From an uncultured Verrucomicrobiota bacterium (GTDB taxonomy: Bacteria; Verrucomicrobiota; Verrucomicrobiia; Verrucomicrobiales; Akkermansiaceae), in contig CAJXYV010000005.1 of the NCBI GenBank assembly GCA_913063525.1, forward strand, positions 1 through 41,992: a stretch of DNA of 41,992 nt, written 5' to 3'. Below are positions 34,328 through 41,992 of the stretch, in pieces. The notes under the pieces were generated by a model that worked only from the letters and a program-made list of their open reading frames with translations, had not been told where the DNA came from and did no database searches. Position numbers and translations under genes: made by a program. Position 1 is the stretch's first letter. The number at the start of each line of letters is the position of its first letter.

Positions 34328-35149
34328 ATGAGCTGCTCAATTCCTGTGACCCTGACGATTGCCGGCTCAGATTGTTCTGCGGGTGCGGGGATCCAGGCGG
34401 ATTTGAAGACGTTCCAGCACTTTCATGTTCACGGGCTGACAGCGGTCACCTGCGTGGTTTCGGAAACGGCGAACCAGGTGCGGGCGATCCACCCAGTGCC
34501 GGTAGCGATCGTGCGCGATCAGATTTCCCTGATGCTGCAGAGCTTCCCGGTAGCGGTGGCAAAGACGGGCATGCTTTATTCGGCTGCTCACATCGCGGCA
34601 GTGGCAGAACTGCTGTGGGACCACCCGCAGGTGCAGATCGTGGTTGATCCGGTAATGATCGCTTCGACCGGTGCATCTTTGTTAGAGGACGATGCTCTGG
34701 CCGCTTACTGCGATCAGTTGTTGCCGTTGGCGCAGCTCATCACGCCGAACTTGCCAGAGGCCGAGGCTTTGCTGGGTGAATCGATCGCCGACGAAGCGGC
34801 GATGGAGCGGGCGGCGCAACATCTATCAGAGAAGTTCCAAGCGGCCATTTTATTGAAGGGCGGCCATCTGGACGGGCCCGATTGCGTGGACCTGTTGGCG
34901 ATGGGCGGGACGATCCACCGATTCACCGCGGCGCGGATTCCGGTGGCGGGTTCTCACGGGACGGGTTGCACACTCTCCGCAGCGATAGCGGCTGCGCTCG
35001 CGCAGGGACAAACACTGCCGATGGCGATCGGAACGGCGAAGGAGTATCTCGGCAAGACCTTGCGGCGTTCTTATTCGCTGCGCGGTGGCGGCGGTGATAC
35101 CGTGCATGCCCTCGACCAAGGTACGACCTTCTCTAAAAACGAGGCGTGA
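34328..35149 (+). CDS. thiD: hydroxymethylpyrimidine/phosphomethylpyrimidine kinase ThiD
   Basis: This 273-residue ribokinase-like enzyme has the opening LTIAGSDCSAGAGIQADLKTF, the substrate-binding GLTAVTCVVSETANQV, VVDPVMIASTGASLLED, TPNLPEAEAL, and the ATP/anion-hole motif GSHGTGCTLSAAIAAALAQG with the catalytic Asp equivalent as C in GTGC, as usual for ThiD. It phosphorylates HMP and HMP-phosphate in thiamine synthesis. No other thi gene is in the window. The ATG at 34328 aligns with the family start; the frame is open back to 34217. Confidence 0.95.
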   Translation: MSCSIPVTLTIAGSDCSAGAGIQADLKTFQHFHVHGLTAVTCVVSETANQVRAIHPVPVAIVRDQISLMLQSFPVAVAKTGMLYSAAHIAAVAELLWDHPQVQIVVDPVMIASTGASLLEDDALAAYCDQLLPLAQLITPNLPEAEALLGESIADEAAMERAAQHLSEKFQAAILLKGGHLDGPDCVDLLAMGGTIHRFTAARIPVAGSHGTGCTLSAAIAAALAQGQTLPMAIGTAKEYLGKTLRRSYSLRGGGGDTVHALDQGTTFSKNEA

Positions 35150-35203
35150 CATCGCAACGAAAGTCGAGCAGGTTTTGTGGCCTTCTTTTTGCATTCACGC
35201 TCT

Positions 35204-36136
35204 ATGGAAAATCCTCTCAAAACCCTTGGTTACAAGGTTCTCGGTTCTACCCTGCAGGCTGGCGCGGCCGACCCGGCAGATGCTCCGGCGCTCAGCCGTC
35301 GCGGATTTCTGTTGCTGACTGCTGCGCTGACGAGCTGCTCCTCCGTCGAGCCATTGGTCCAGAAAAAGCCGACATCAATCCAGGCCCCCACCATCAAAAC
35401 CGCGTCCAAGACCAGCCATGCCGCCCCGCCGATCCTAGGGCCGGTGCCGAACAATCCCAACATGACGATGGGTACGGATTTTTCGAGGAACTCGGCGATT
35501 TCCTATTCGCGGGTTCCGATTTCCAGCAAATACATCGCCATGACTTTTGACGATGGCCCGCATCCCCAGAACACGCCGCAGCTGTTGGACATTCTGGGTG
35601 CGCGCAATATCAAGGCGACCTTTTACGTAGTCGGCCGCAGCGTGGATTTATACCCACAAGTGCTGCGCCGCACCGTCGCGGAAGGCCACGAAATCGGCAA
35701 CCACTCGAACACCCATCGCCTATTGAGCAAACTGAGCGACGATGAAATCCGCGCCGATCTGGGCCGCTGCCGCGACGCAGTGAACCACGCCGCTGGGATC
35801 CAGCCGCGCACGATGCGCCCCCCCTACGGCGGGCTGCTCCAGCGACAGCGCGAAATGGTCCACGCCGAGTTTGGCTACCCGATCATTTTATGGTCGGTCG
35901 ATCCGCTGGATTGGAAACGTCCGGGTTCCGGGGTGGTCAGTTCGCGCATCCTTAAGGGTGCCTCTGCAGGTGGCATTGTTTTAGCGCATGACATTCACGC
36001 GCCGACCATCCATGCAATGCCAGCCACGCTGGACAATTTACTGCTGCGCGGTTTCCAGTTCGTCACCGTCTCGCAATTGCTGGCGATGAAAAACGATGGA
36101 TCGGCCAATCAAACGGCGGCGACATCGATCCAGTGA
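35204..36136 (+). CDS. polysaccharide deacetylase (NodB/CE4), Tat-type lipoprotein
   Basis: The 310-residue protein has RRGFLLLTAALTSC near residues 32-45, a twin-arginine pair followed by a lipobox-like LTSC, so export by Tat and lipidation are likely. The CE4 domain shows TFDDGPHP (metal and catalytic Asp, D116-D117), NHSNTH (metal histidines H167 and H171), RPPYGG, WSVDPLDW and LAHDIHAPT (catalytic His). It should remove acetyl groups from peptidoglycan or another polysaccharide. It lies 54 bases after thiD. The next gene begins just after its stop. Confidence 0.9.
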   Translation: MENPLKTLGYKVLGSTLQAGAADPADAPALSRRGFLLLTAALTSCSSVEPLVQKKPTSIQAPTIKTASKTSHAAPPILGPVPNNPNMTMGTDFSRNSAISYSRVPISSKYIAMTFDDGPHPQNTPQLLDILGARNIKATFYVVGRSVDLYPQVLRRTVAEGHEIGNHSNTHRLLSKLSDDEIRADLGRCRDAVNHAAGIQPRTMRPPYGGLLQRQREMVHAEFGYPIILWSVDPLDWKRPGSGVVSSRILKGASAGGIVLAHDIHAPTIHAMPATLDNLLLRGFQFVTVSQLLAMKNDGSANQTAATSIQ

Positions 36137-36152
36137 TTCCCATCCCGGCGCT

Positions 36153-37883
36153 GTGAGCAATACCCGTATCGGCGATCGCTTCTTTGCTACACGCGGCCGA
36201 CTGGCCGACGTGATGCGTGGCACCGTCAGCCTAGCCGCCGAGACCGCGCTGGATCTGGGCGGACGGCTGCCGCTGGAGGAGCTGAATGACGGACTGGGTT
36301 CGCCGTTCCTGATGGTCGCCTGCGGGGATGTCAATGCGGGCAAGTCGACGCTGCTCAACGGCCTGTTCGGTCACGAGCTTTGTCCGGCGGGCCATTTGCC
36401 CGAAACCACCTGCATCCGGCACTACCAATGTGGCCAGGTCTCGCGCGATGTCGAAGTCGCCCCACTGCTGAAAGAATGCCACCGGCCGATCGATTTTCTG
36501 CGCGATTTCCACGTCGTCGACACCCCTGGCGCCAACTCGGCGATCGAAGGCGCACAGGAGATAGCCACTGGATTTTTCAGCGCGGCAGATCTGATCTTGT
36601 TCGTATTTTCTGTCAGCAACCCATGGAGCGCGGCGACCTGGAATTGGCTCTCGGGCTTATCCCGCGGCGACCTTGCGCGGGTGGTACTTGTCGTGCAGCA
36701 AGCCGACCAGCGCGGGCCTGAAGACGTCGAAGTGATCCTCGGCCACATGGCGGATCTCGCGATGAAACGGCTGGGCCAAGTGCCACCGATTTTTGCCGTT
36801 TCAGGGAAGCAGGCCTACGAAGCCAAGCGCGCAGTGCCGATGACACGTGCCGACTTGAAAGCCAGCGGCATCAACGAACTGGAAGATTTCATTTCCGCAC
36901 AGATCTGCCAATCCGCAGCGCGCCAGCAGCAACTCGAAACTTGGCGCAACCAAGCCGCTGCGGCGCTCGGCGCACTGGAGGATCACATCGAGCAACAAAA
37001 TCACGGAATCGCCGAACACGACCGCTTTCTCGAAACCATCGAGCGGGAAATCGGCGAAATCCGCGAACGCTTTGTCGTCCGCCTGCCCAGCCACCTCGCG
37101 GGCGTAGCCGCAGTTTTTGAGAGCGAGGCGAGATGGGTGGGCAAGCGACTCCACCGCAGGTTGGGTGCCATACCATCGATTTTCCGCTTGTTTGCGGGAG
37201 ACAGCACCGGGCCGACCATCGAGACAGTTTTTGTCGAACGCTTGCAAGCCGCTGTCGAGTCGGTCGCGGAAAAGGACGGCGTCGAGGTCGTCGAGTTTTG
37301 CCGCCGCCACTGGGGCGAGCTGGGCGAACGGGTGAAGGCTGCGATGGCGTTGGATTTGGAAAGCGCAGCCCCGCTCGATGAATCGCTGGCTGCGTCGAAA
37401 GTTCATTTTGTCCAGCGGCTGGGCGGAGCTGCGCGGCAGGGAATCGGCAACCTCAAGGTTCGCAACCAGCTCGACAAAGAAATCCGCCGCCGCAACCGGG
37501 CCATCAAATCGTTTATTTTCACAACCCTCGCGCTCACGACCGCCGGAGCCAGCTGCGGGGCCTTGCGCATCCAGTGGCTACCCGAAATCTTCTGTGGCAG
37601 CGCGGGACTTTTCCTGTCCGGCGGCATTCTCACCGCCATGATCACGCGCAGATCCATCATCGCGGATTTCCAGCAGCGCCTGCTCGACACTTGCAGCAGT
37701 TTTGCCAACACCCTGCGCTCGGATTACGAAGAGGCATTGCGCGTTGTTTTCAAAGATTACGCTTCATCCCTCTCCATTGTCAGGACCCACCTGGCCCGCG
37801 AACGCCTAGCCTTGGAACCTCGCCTGCGCCGCTGGCAAGAGCTATTCCTGACGCTCAAGGCGATCGAACAAGAGCTCTCATAA
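36153..37883 (+). CDS. dynamin-like GTPase
   Basis: This 576-residue protein has G1 GDVNAGKST, G2 threonines in PETTCIRHY, G3 VVDTPGANSAIEGAQEI and a G4 region VVQQADQRGPEDVEV, where the usual (T/N)KxD is replaced by QQAD. Bacterial dynamin-like proteins often vary here. The C-terminal half is largely helical and has two hydrophobic segments (FIFTTLALTTAGASCGAL, FCGSAGLFLSGGILTAM) that could enter the membrane. Such GTPases are linked to membrane remodelling or repair. An in-frame ATG at 36096 overlaps the deacetylase gene; the GTG at 36153 fits better. It is a single copy; paired dynamin genes are not seen. Confidence 0.82.
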   Translation: MSNTRIGDRFFATRGRLADVMRGTVSLAAETALDLGGRLPLEELNDGLGSPFLMVACGDVNAGKSTLLNGLFGHELCPAGHLPETTCIRHYQCGQVSRDVEVAPLLKECHRPIDFLRDFHVVDTPGANSAIEGAQEIATGFFSAADLILFVFSVSNPWSAATWNWLSGLSRGDLARVVLVVQQADQRGPEDVEVILGHMADLAMKRLGQVPPIFAVSGKQAYEAKRAVPMTRADLKASGINELEDFISAQICQSAARQQQLETWRNQAAAALGALEDHIEQQNHGIAEHDRFLETIEREIGEIRERFVVRLPSHLAGVAAVFESEARWVGKRLHRRLGAIPSIFRLFAGDSTGPTIETVFVERLQAAVESVAEKDGVEVVEFCRRHWGELGERVKAAMALDLESAAPLDESLAASKVHFVQRLGGAARQGIGNLKVRNQLDKEIRRRNRAIKSFIFTTLALTTAGASCGALRIQWLPEIFCGSAGLFLSGGILTAMITRRSIIADFQQRLLDTCSSFANTLRSDYEEALRVVFKDYASSLSIVRTHLARERLALEPRLRRWQELFLTLKAIEQELS

Positions 37884-37886
37884 AAA

Positions 37887-37919
37887 AAACCGCAAGCGGA
37901 TCGAGTCCACCTGCGGTTT
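37887..37919. terminator. bidirectional terminator between convergent genes
   Basis: AAACCGCA (37887-37894) and TGCGGTTT (37912-37919) are perfectly complementary around a 17-base loop. On the minus strand the stem is followed by a T-run (plus-strand A-run 37882-37889), so it suits the leftward EF-hand gene best; it may also stop the rightward GTPase gene. Confidence 0.7.
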
Positions 37920-37954
37920 GATTGGATTTCAGTCTTGATCAGACCCGCCTGCCA

Positions 37955-38377
37955 TCACTCGGCTGGTGGGGCATCCGCTGGAGGAGCATCCGCTGGTGGC
38001 GGGCCATCCGCGGGTGGTGGGCCGCCTGGGCCACCTTTGCGCGGGCCTTTACCCCCCGGGCCGCCTTTGCCACCTGGGCCGGGTCCCACTTTTTCACCCG
38101 CATCCCGGGCAGCCTTCGCTTCTTCGGGGTCGAGCTTGCCATTCTTGTTGGCATCGTACTTTTCGACCATCGCCTTACGCTTGGCTTGCATTTCGGTTTT
38201 CATCGCGGCGCGTTCGGTTTCGTCGAGCTTGCCGTCGCCGTCCTTGTCGTACTTGGCGATCACCTCAGCCGGCAATTCGCGTTTAGGTGGCTTCGCGCCC
38301 TTCGCCTCGTCTTGGGCGGAGGCAAAGCTGCATGTCCCGATCAAGGCCGCAAGGGTGAGTAATTGACTGGTTTTCAT
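37955..38377 (-). CDS. secreted EF-hand calcium-binding protein with Pro/Gly-rich tail
   Basis: The 140-residue protein starts with a signal peptide (MKTSQLLTLAALIGTCSFASA, cleaved near AQDEA). Two EF-hand loops follow: DKDGDGKLDETE and DANKNGKLDPEE, each with Asp/Asn and Glu in calcium-ligand positions, separated by a basic helix (MKTEMQAKRKAMVEKY). The last 45 residues are low-complexity Gly-Pro-Lys and then PPADGPPPADAPPADAPPAE. It is likely periplasmic or exported and binds calcium. Function unknown. Confidence 0.88.
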   Translation of the reverse strand: MKTSQLLTLAALIGTCSFASAQDEAKGAKPPKRELPAEVIAKYDKDGDGKLDETERAAMKTEMQAKRKAMVEKYDANKNGKLDPEEAKAARDAGEKVGPGPGGKGGPGGKGPRKGGPGGPPPADGPPPADAPPADAPPAE

Positions 38378-38663
38378 TATTTTTTATTAGTTGAGTTTGG
38401 ACGGTCCTAGATGAAATCGTCCGACCATCTAACCACGGCCTCCGCCAAAGGTTGCGCGACTTTTTATCCATCGAGCCCAAGCATCGGCAAAAGTTCCAAA
38501 GCACCTTCGCCTCGCGTTGCAAATTGCGCGGTCAAACCCATCGCCCATTGCAAAATGAACGAATCACTGCGCGAGAGATCGTGAAAGCAGAGCGCTTTGC
38601 GGGCTGGCACCAAATCTGCGATAGGCATTGGCCGAGACGCCCTCTAATTTCAACCTGCCCCCC

Positions 38664-39107
38664 ATGAAGCCCGATTATTCCTACTGCATCAAAGTCTGCA
38701 ACGACTTGCTCCAAAGCGAGCTCTCCGCAGTGGAAACTTACAGCCAGGCTCTCGAGAAATACACCGAGGCGCCCGTCGTGGAAGAACTCCGCCGCATCTG
38801 CTTGGATCACGCCAACGCCGCAGCACAGCTTGCAGTCAAGGTCCAGGACATGGGTGGCGCGCCTGAAAATGCGCCCGGAGCTTGGGAGAATTTCACAAGC
38901 TTCGTGCGGTCGGCCGAGAACCTCCACGGCGAAGAATCTGCGATCGAATGGCTTCAAAGGGGCGAGGAGATGGCCCGCAAACACTACCAGAGCGCCCTGC
39001 TCGACGATGATGTCATCACCGATTCGAAGATGATCATCCGCGAGGAACTGCTACCCTCGGTCATCCATCACATCGCCTCACTCGAACGGCTCGAAGAGGC
39101 GGTTTGA
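38664..39107 (+). CDS. PA2169-like four-helix-bundle protein (DUF2383)
   Basis: This 147-residue protein, starting MKPDYSYCIKVCNDLLQSELSAVETY, has the DUF2383 helical pattern: ESE-type residues in QSELSAVETYSQALEKY, LDHANAAAQLAVKVQDMGG, and EEMARKHYQSALLDDDVITDSKMII. Carboxylates and His spacing resemble ferritin-like bundles. The function is unknown. The earlier in-frame start at 38628 (TTG) is less likely. It is divergent from the EF-hand gene, with 286 bases between. Confidence 0.85.
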   Translation: MKPDYSYCIKVCNDLLQSELSAVETYSQALEKYTEAPVVEELRRICLDHANAAAQLAVKVQDMGGAPENAPGAWENFTSFVRSAENLHGEESAIEWLQRGEEMARKHYQSALLDDDVITDSKMIIREELLPSVIHHIASLERLEEAV

Positions 39108-39170
39108 GTTTGGCGGATACCCATTCTCATCAAAAAACTGACACCTTTCCGCCGTGGAAGATCAGCCACC

Positions 39171-39656
39171 TCACGGCGAAACTGCCAAGCGCTCTGTGGC
39201 CGTTTCGCGTTCGAAGAGGAATGCATTTTCCTTATAGGTCTTGAGGCGAAAATGGGTCGCAGTCGAGATCACCCCGTCGAGCGAACTGAGCTTTTCCGAG
39301 ACAAAACGCGCGACCTCGCGGAGGTCGGCCCCTTCGACGACCACCATCAAATCGTAGCCGCCGCTGGCAAGGTAACAGGAAACAACTTGGTCGAAACGGG
39401 CGATGCGCATGGCCAGCCGATCAAAGCCGCCGCCGCGCTCCGGGGTCACCTTGACCTCGATGAAAGCGGAAACGGCAGTATCCCCCGTAACCTCGGGATT
39501 GATCACCGCGTGATAGCCGAGGATGGTGCCATCGCCCTCCCAGGCGGCGACTTTAGCAACGACCGTTTTTTCATCGATAGAGATCAGGTCCGCAAGTTCC
39601 TGGGCGGTGAAACGGGCTTGCCGACGGAGGAGCTGAAGGAGTGGATCGGAGTGCAT
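39171..39656 (-). CDS. Lrp/AsnC-family transcriptional regulator
   Basis: The 161-residue protein has an N-terminal winged helix-turn-helix (LLRRQARFTAQELADLISIDEKTVVAKVAAWEGDGTILGYHAVIN) and the RAM/Lrp ligand-binding domain (AFIEVKVTPERGGGFDRLAMRIARFDQVVSCYLASGGYDLMVVVEG, ending ISTATHFRL). Such regulators sense amino acids and bind DNA as octamers or dimers. I chose the Met at 39656; the frame extends back to 39896, but those residues overlap the phosphofructokinase gene and lack family similarity. Regulated genes are not shown; the two neighbours are unrelated. Confidence 0.92.
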   Translation of the reverse strand: MHSDPLLQLLRRQARFTAQELADLISIDEKTVVAKVAAWEGDGTILGYHAVINPEVTGDTAVSAFIEVKVTPERGGGFDRLAMRIARFDQVVSCYLASGGYDLMVVVEGADLREVARFVSEKLSSLDGVISTATHFRLKTYKENAFLFERETATERLAVSP

Positions 39657-39756
39657 GATAAAAGGTCGCTGGTTTGAATTTCGAAGAAGAATCGGGGAAA
39701 GTCGAGTGCGCTGAAGGATTATGCCGAAAACCGGCAACGGGATACTGAAAACTTCG

Positions 39757-40830
39757 TCAATCCCCAAGACGAATCCCGATGGCCTTGGCGGCCAGGACCA
39801 GCTCACTTTCGGCCTCGATGAGACGCAGCTGATGCACCGCTTCCTCAATCGGGACGGAATCCACATCGTAGGATTGGTAACTGACCATCCGGCCAAAGGA
39901 TCCAGCCGCAGCCAGTTTCACCGCCATCACGCCGAAGCGCACCCCGAGGATGCGATCCAATGCCGTCGGCGCGCCGCCGCGCTGCAAATGCCCCAACGTG
40001 CAGGCGCGGGTCTCTTTGCCCGTCATTTGCTGGAGACTCGCGGCCACTTGGTCGCCAATACCGCCGAGCCGGACTTCCCCTGCCTTATTGGCATCGATCG
40101 TGACGAGATCGCCATCCGGCATGCGCGCCCCTTCCGCGACGATCACGAGAGTGCTGTGGTGACCTTGGGCTTCGCGCTGCTTGATGAATTCGGCGATTTT
40201 TTCCAGTGAGAAGGCGATTTCCGGAATGAGAACCACATTGGCACCGCCGGCAATGCCACCCCAGAGGGCGATCCAACCCGCATGGCGCCCCATCACTTCC
40301 AGAACCATCACCCGCTTGTGACTTTCCCCCGTGGTGTGGAGGCGGTCGAGAGCATCGACCACCGTCGAAACCGCACTGTCGAAACCGAAGGTCAGAGCGG
40401 TCGCGCCGAGATCGTTATCGATCGTCTTGGGCACGCCGATGATCGGCCAACCTTCGCGATAAAGTTGCAGGCCCGTGGTCAACGAACCGTCGCCACCCAC
40501 CACGATCAAGGCGCGAATCTCGAGCTGATCCATCGTCCGCTTGGCCTTGGCGATGATCTCCGCCGCGACTTCGGCGATATCACCGTTGCCCACTTTCGCG
40601 ATAAAATGCCCCTTGTTGGTGGTCCCGAGAATGGTGCCGCCCAGCTTGAGAATGCCGATGGTGTCCTTGGGCTTGAGCACCGTGTAGTCGCCGGGTGGCA
40701 GCAATCCTTCAAAGCCGTCGCGAAAGCCGATGACTTCCCACCCGAGCTGATCTGCGGCACCGACCACTCCGTGAATGACTGCATTGAGGCCTGGGCAATC
40801 ACCGCCGCCGTTGAGGATGCCGATTCTCAT
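39757..40830 (-). CDS. pfkA: 6-phosphofructokinase (ATP-type signatures)
   Basis: The 357-residue enzyme has GILNGGGDCPGLNAVIHG, GGDGSLTTGLQL, GVPKTIDNDLGATALTFGFDSAV, MGRHAGWIALWGGIAGGANVVLIPE and HLQRGGAPTALDRILGVRFG. These are PFK family motifs in order: the ATP or PPi site, the sugar-phosphate site with the TIDND base, and the MGRxxG loop. The residue after GGD is Gly, as in ATP-dependent enzymes, but the residue before TIDND is Lys, as in PPi-type enzymes, a mixed pattern. I chose the Met at 40830 because MRIGILNGGGDCPG is the family start. It phosphorylates fructose-6-phosphate in glycolysis. Confidence 0.94.
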   Translation of the reverse strand: MRIGILNGGGDCPGLNAVIHGVVGAADQLGWEVIGFRDGFEGLLPPGDYTVLKPKDTIGILKLGGTILGTTNKGHFIAKVGNGDIAEVAAEIIAKAKRTMDQLEIRALIVVGGDGSLTTGLQLYREGWPIIGVPKTIDNDLGATALTFGFDSAVSTVVDALDRLHTTGESHKRVMVLEVMGRHAGWIALWGGIAGGANVVLIPEIAFSLEKIAEFIKQREAQGHHSTLVIVAEGARMPDGDLVTIDANKAGEVRLGGIGDQVAASLQQMTGKETRACTLGHLQRGGAPTALDRILGVRFGVMAVKLAAAGSFGRMVSYQSYDVDSVPIEEAVHQLRLIEAESELVLAAKAIGIRLGD

Positions 40831-40850
40831 AAAATGATTTTGGGGGGAGA

Positions 40851-41819
40851 TTATTGCTGCGGATTGGGCACGGTGAGCAGCTCGCGCTCGCGGTCTTGCA
40901 CGGGTGCTCCCGATGCCAACCACGGATCATAGGCCGCCCAACCCTGGCTGATCAAGCCTCGAACGCGGTTAAAGCGATTCGGATTGTTGAGAACCACCGC
41001 AATCAGCCTTCGCGGGGTGGCGCCCTTGCTGCCATCCGCTTTTTGGCGAACGATCGGGTCGCGATCCATGCAAATGGAAATACACGGCCCTGCCGCAAGG
41101 GTCATGCCGGTTTTCACACCGAGGATGCCGGACTCGCCGACCAGCTCGTTGGTGTTTTTCACAAAAAAACTGCGCTTGCCGCCCGGCCCCGTCACCCCGA
41201 CCTGGCGATCTTTCTGGTGGACAATGAAATTGAGCGCGTTCTTGCGCATCGCGTAGATGGACAGCCGGACCACGTCCGCCGCCGTCGAATAAGCCTTGGC
41301 ACCAGGACGATCCATCCCGTGTGGATTGGCAAAATGCGTCCGAGTCATGCCCAAGGCCTTGCCCAGTTGGTTCATTTCACCCACAAACTCGGCTACCGGG
41401 TCGCCGCTTTTGCCGCGGCGGGTCAGGATTTGCCGACCCACATGGTCCGCGATCGTCAGCGCCGCGAGGTTGTCGGATGCCAGCAACACAGAATTAAGCG
41501 CGTCCCTCAAGGTCAGTTGGTCGCCGGGCTGGAGGCTCATCGGATTCGGCCCACCCACCAGCGAAATAGTCTGCGGAACCGTGATGCGGGTGGTGGCGAT
41601 GTCGTTATCGCTCGCCGCCGCCCAGTCTACCGCCACAGCGGCTGTTGCGATCTGGGTGAGGCTGCCGATCGGGCGCTTTGCCACGGCATTTTCCGCAACG
41701 AGAATTTTCCCCGAATACGCCTCGATCACCATCGCACTTTCAGGTGCTTGGGCGGATAGCGATGGCGGCAACACGGCGGCAACAAATGCCAGCAATCTGA
41801 ATATCGAAAAATGTTTCAT
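40851..41819 (-). CDS. D,D-carboxypeptidase-like S11 protein with altered SxxK motif
   Basis: The 322-residue protein has a signal peptide (MKHFSIFRLLAFVAAVLPPSLSA), then the S11 order: an SxxK site that reads S53-L-T-Q56, SDN (S115-N117), and GVKTGMTLAAG (KTG at 236-238). It also has NPHGMD and TNELVGESGILG. In PBP5/DacA-type enzymes the lysine three residues after the active serine is essential, and here it is Gln. Either the protein is catalytically dead or has changed mechanism. It follows the phosphofructokinase on the same strand, upstream of it in reading direction, 20 bases apart. I chose the Met at 41819 for the signal peptide. Confidence 0.85.
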   Translation of the reverse strand: MKHFSIFRLLAFVAAVLPPSLSAQAPESAMVIEAYSGKILVAENAVAKRPIGSLTQIATAAVAVDWAAASDNDIATTRITVPQTISLVGGPNPMSLQPGDQLTLRDALNSVLLASDNLAALTIADHVGRQILTRRGKSGDPVAEFVGEMNQLGKALGMTRTHFANPHGMDRPGAKAYSTAADVVRLSIYAMRKNALNFIVHQKDRQVGVTGPGGKRSFFVKNTNELVGESGILGVKTGMTLAAGPCISICMDRDPIVRQKADGSKGATPRRLIAVVLNNPNRFNRVRGLISQGWAAYDPWLASGAPVQDRERELLTVPNPQQ

Positions 41820-41937
41820 GACGGTCAATGGATGGAGTCTATTGGGCGAAAGCGACAACTCAACCCCAAAGCAAGGAAGAACGGCAATACACGGTGGGAG
41901 GCAGCTGCTAGCCGATGCCACGAAAGTCGGCGGGAGG

Positions 41938-41992
41938 ACTTCGAAGATCGATCCGCGCACTTCGAAGATCGATCTTCGCAGTCCGAAGATGG
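41938..41992. repeat. 21-bp tandem repeat at window end, with 16-bp palindrome
   Basis: ACTTCGAAGATCGATCCGCGC... recurs with a 21-base period at 41938 and 41959, and a third, diverged copy (AGTCCGAAGATGG) starts at 41980 and is cut by the edge. The second copy holds CGAAGATCGATCTTCG (41963-41978), a perfect palindrome. It lies 118 bases upstream of the S11 gene start. It could be an operator or an extragenic repeat. Confidence 0.75.

Noticed and set aside
40854..41759. 301-codon rightward frame opposite the S11 gene
   Set aside because: The minus strand shows signal peptide and S11 motifs; the plus frame shows nothing.

Overview
The window looks like a chromosomal stretch of a high-GC Gram-negative bacterium of the PVC group, most likely Verrucomicrobiota (inference). 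The clues are an ECF sigma factor in one unit with a TPR-tailed Ser/Thr kinase, a GH106 glycosidase, a secreted subtilase with Calx-beta domains and a 'DPDSDQLNNLIEYGLG'-type C-terminal domain, a HiPIP with a Tat-like leader, and prepilin peptidase plus PilT genes. There is no rRNA, no intact insertion sequence, no CRISPR array and no prophage. Most of it reads as core genome with two repeat-rich intergenic stretches.

Layout. 1-3.5 kb: leftward ECF sigma and kinase-TPR unit, with a possible further leftward gene cut by the window edge. 3.7-9 kb: HiPIP with terminator, lipoprotein amidase, YkgJ-type cysteine-cluster protein, then an MprF-like aminoacyl-phosphatidylglycerol synthase/flippase overlapping a VirJ/AcvB-like hydrolase. 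9-12 kb: tRNA-Thr(CGT), bactofilin, CDF metal transporter, prepilin peptidase with a soluble insert, small membrane protein. 12-17 kb: two carbohydrate-active enzymes (GH13, GH106). 17-18.4 kb: a 1.35-kb gene-poor gap with two families of inverted repeats. 18.4-24 kb: HrpB helicase, membrane protein, large subtilase. 24-28 kb: DCC-family protein, RadC, AsmA-like protein. 28-31.5 kb: a YqjD/YqjE/YqjK-like trio, then two PilT-family ATPases. 31.5-36 kb: a TrhO-RluA fusion, a DUF892 ferritin-like protein, ThiD and a polysaccharide deacetylase. 36-42 kb: dynamin-like GTPase, EF-hand protein, DUF2383 protein, Lrp/AsnC regulator, 6-phosphofructokinase, and a D,D-carboxypeptidase-like protein whose SxxK motif reads SLTQ.

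How genes fit together. Much of the content concerns the envelope: peptidoglycan (amidase, S11-like protein, bactofilin), lipid charge (MprF/VirJ-like pair), outer-membrane lipid homeostasis (AsmA-like), inner-membrane anchored Yqj proteins, and type IV pilus retraction and prepilin processing. The least expected items are the tRNA-modification fusion, the S11 protein lacking its motif lysine, the subtilase with Glu at the usual Asp position, and the palindromic array at 17.6-17.8 kb. I found no single large undescribed system. The strongest novelty candidates are these individual oddities.
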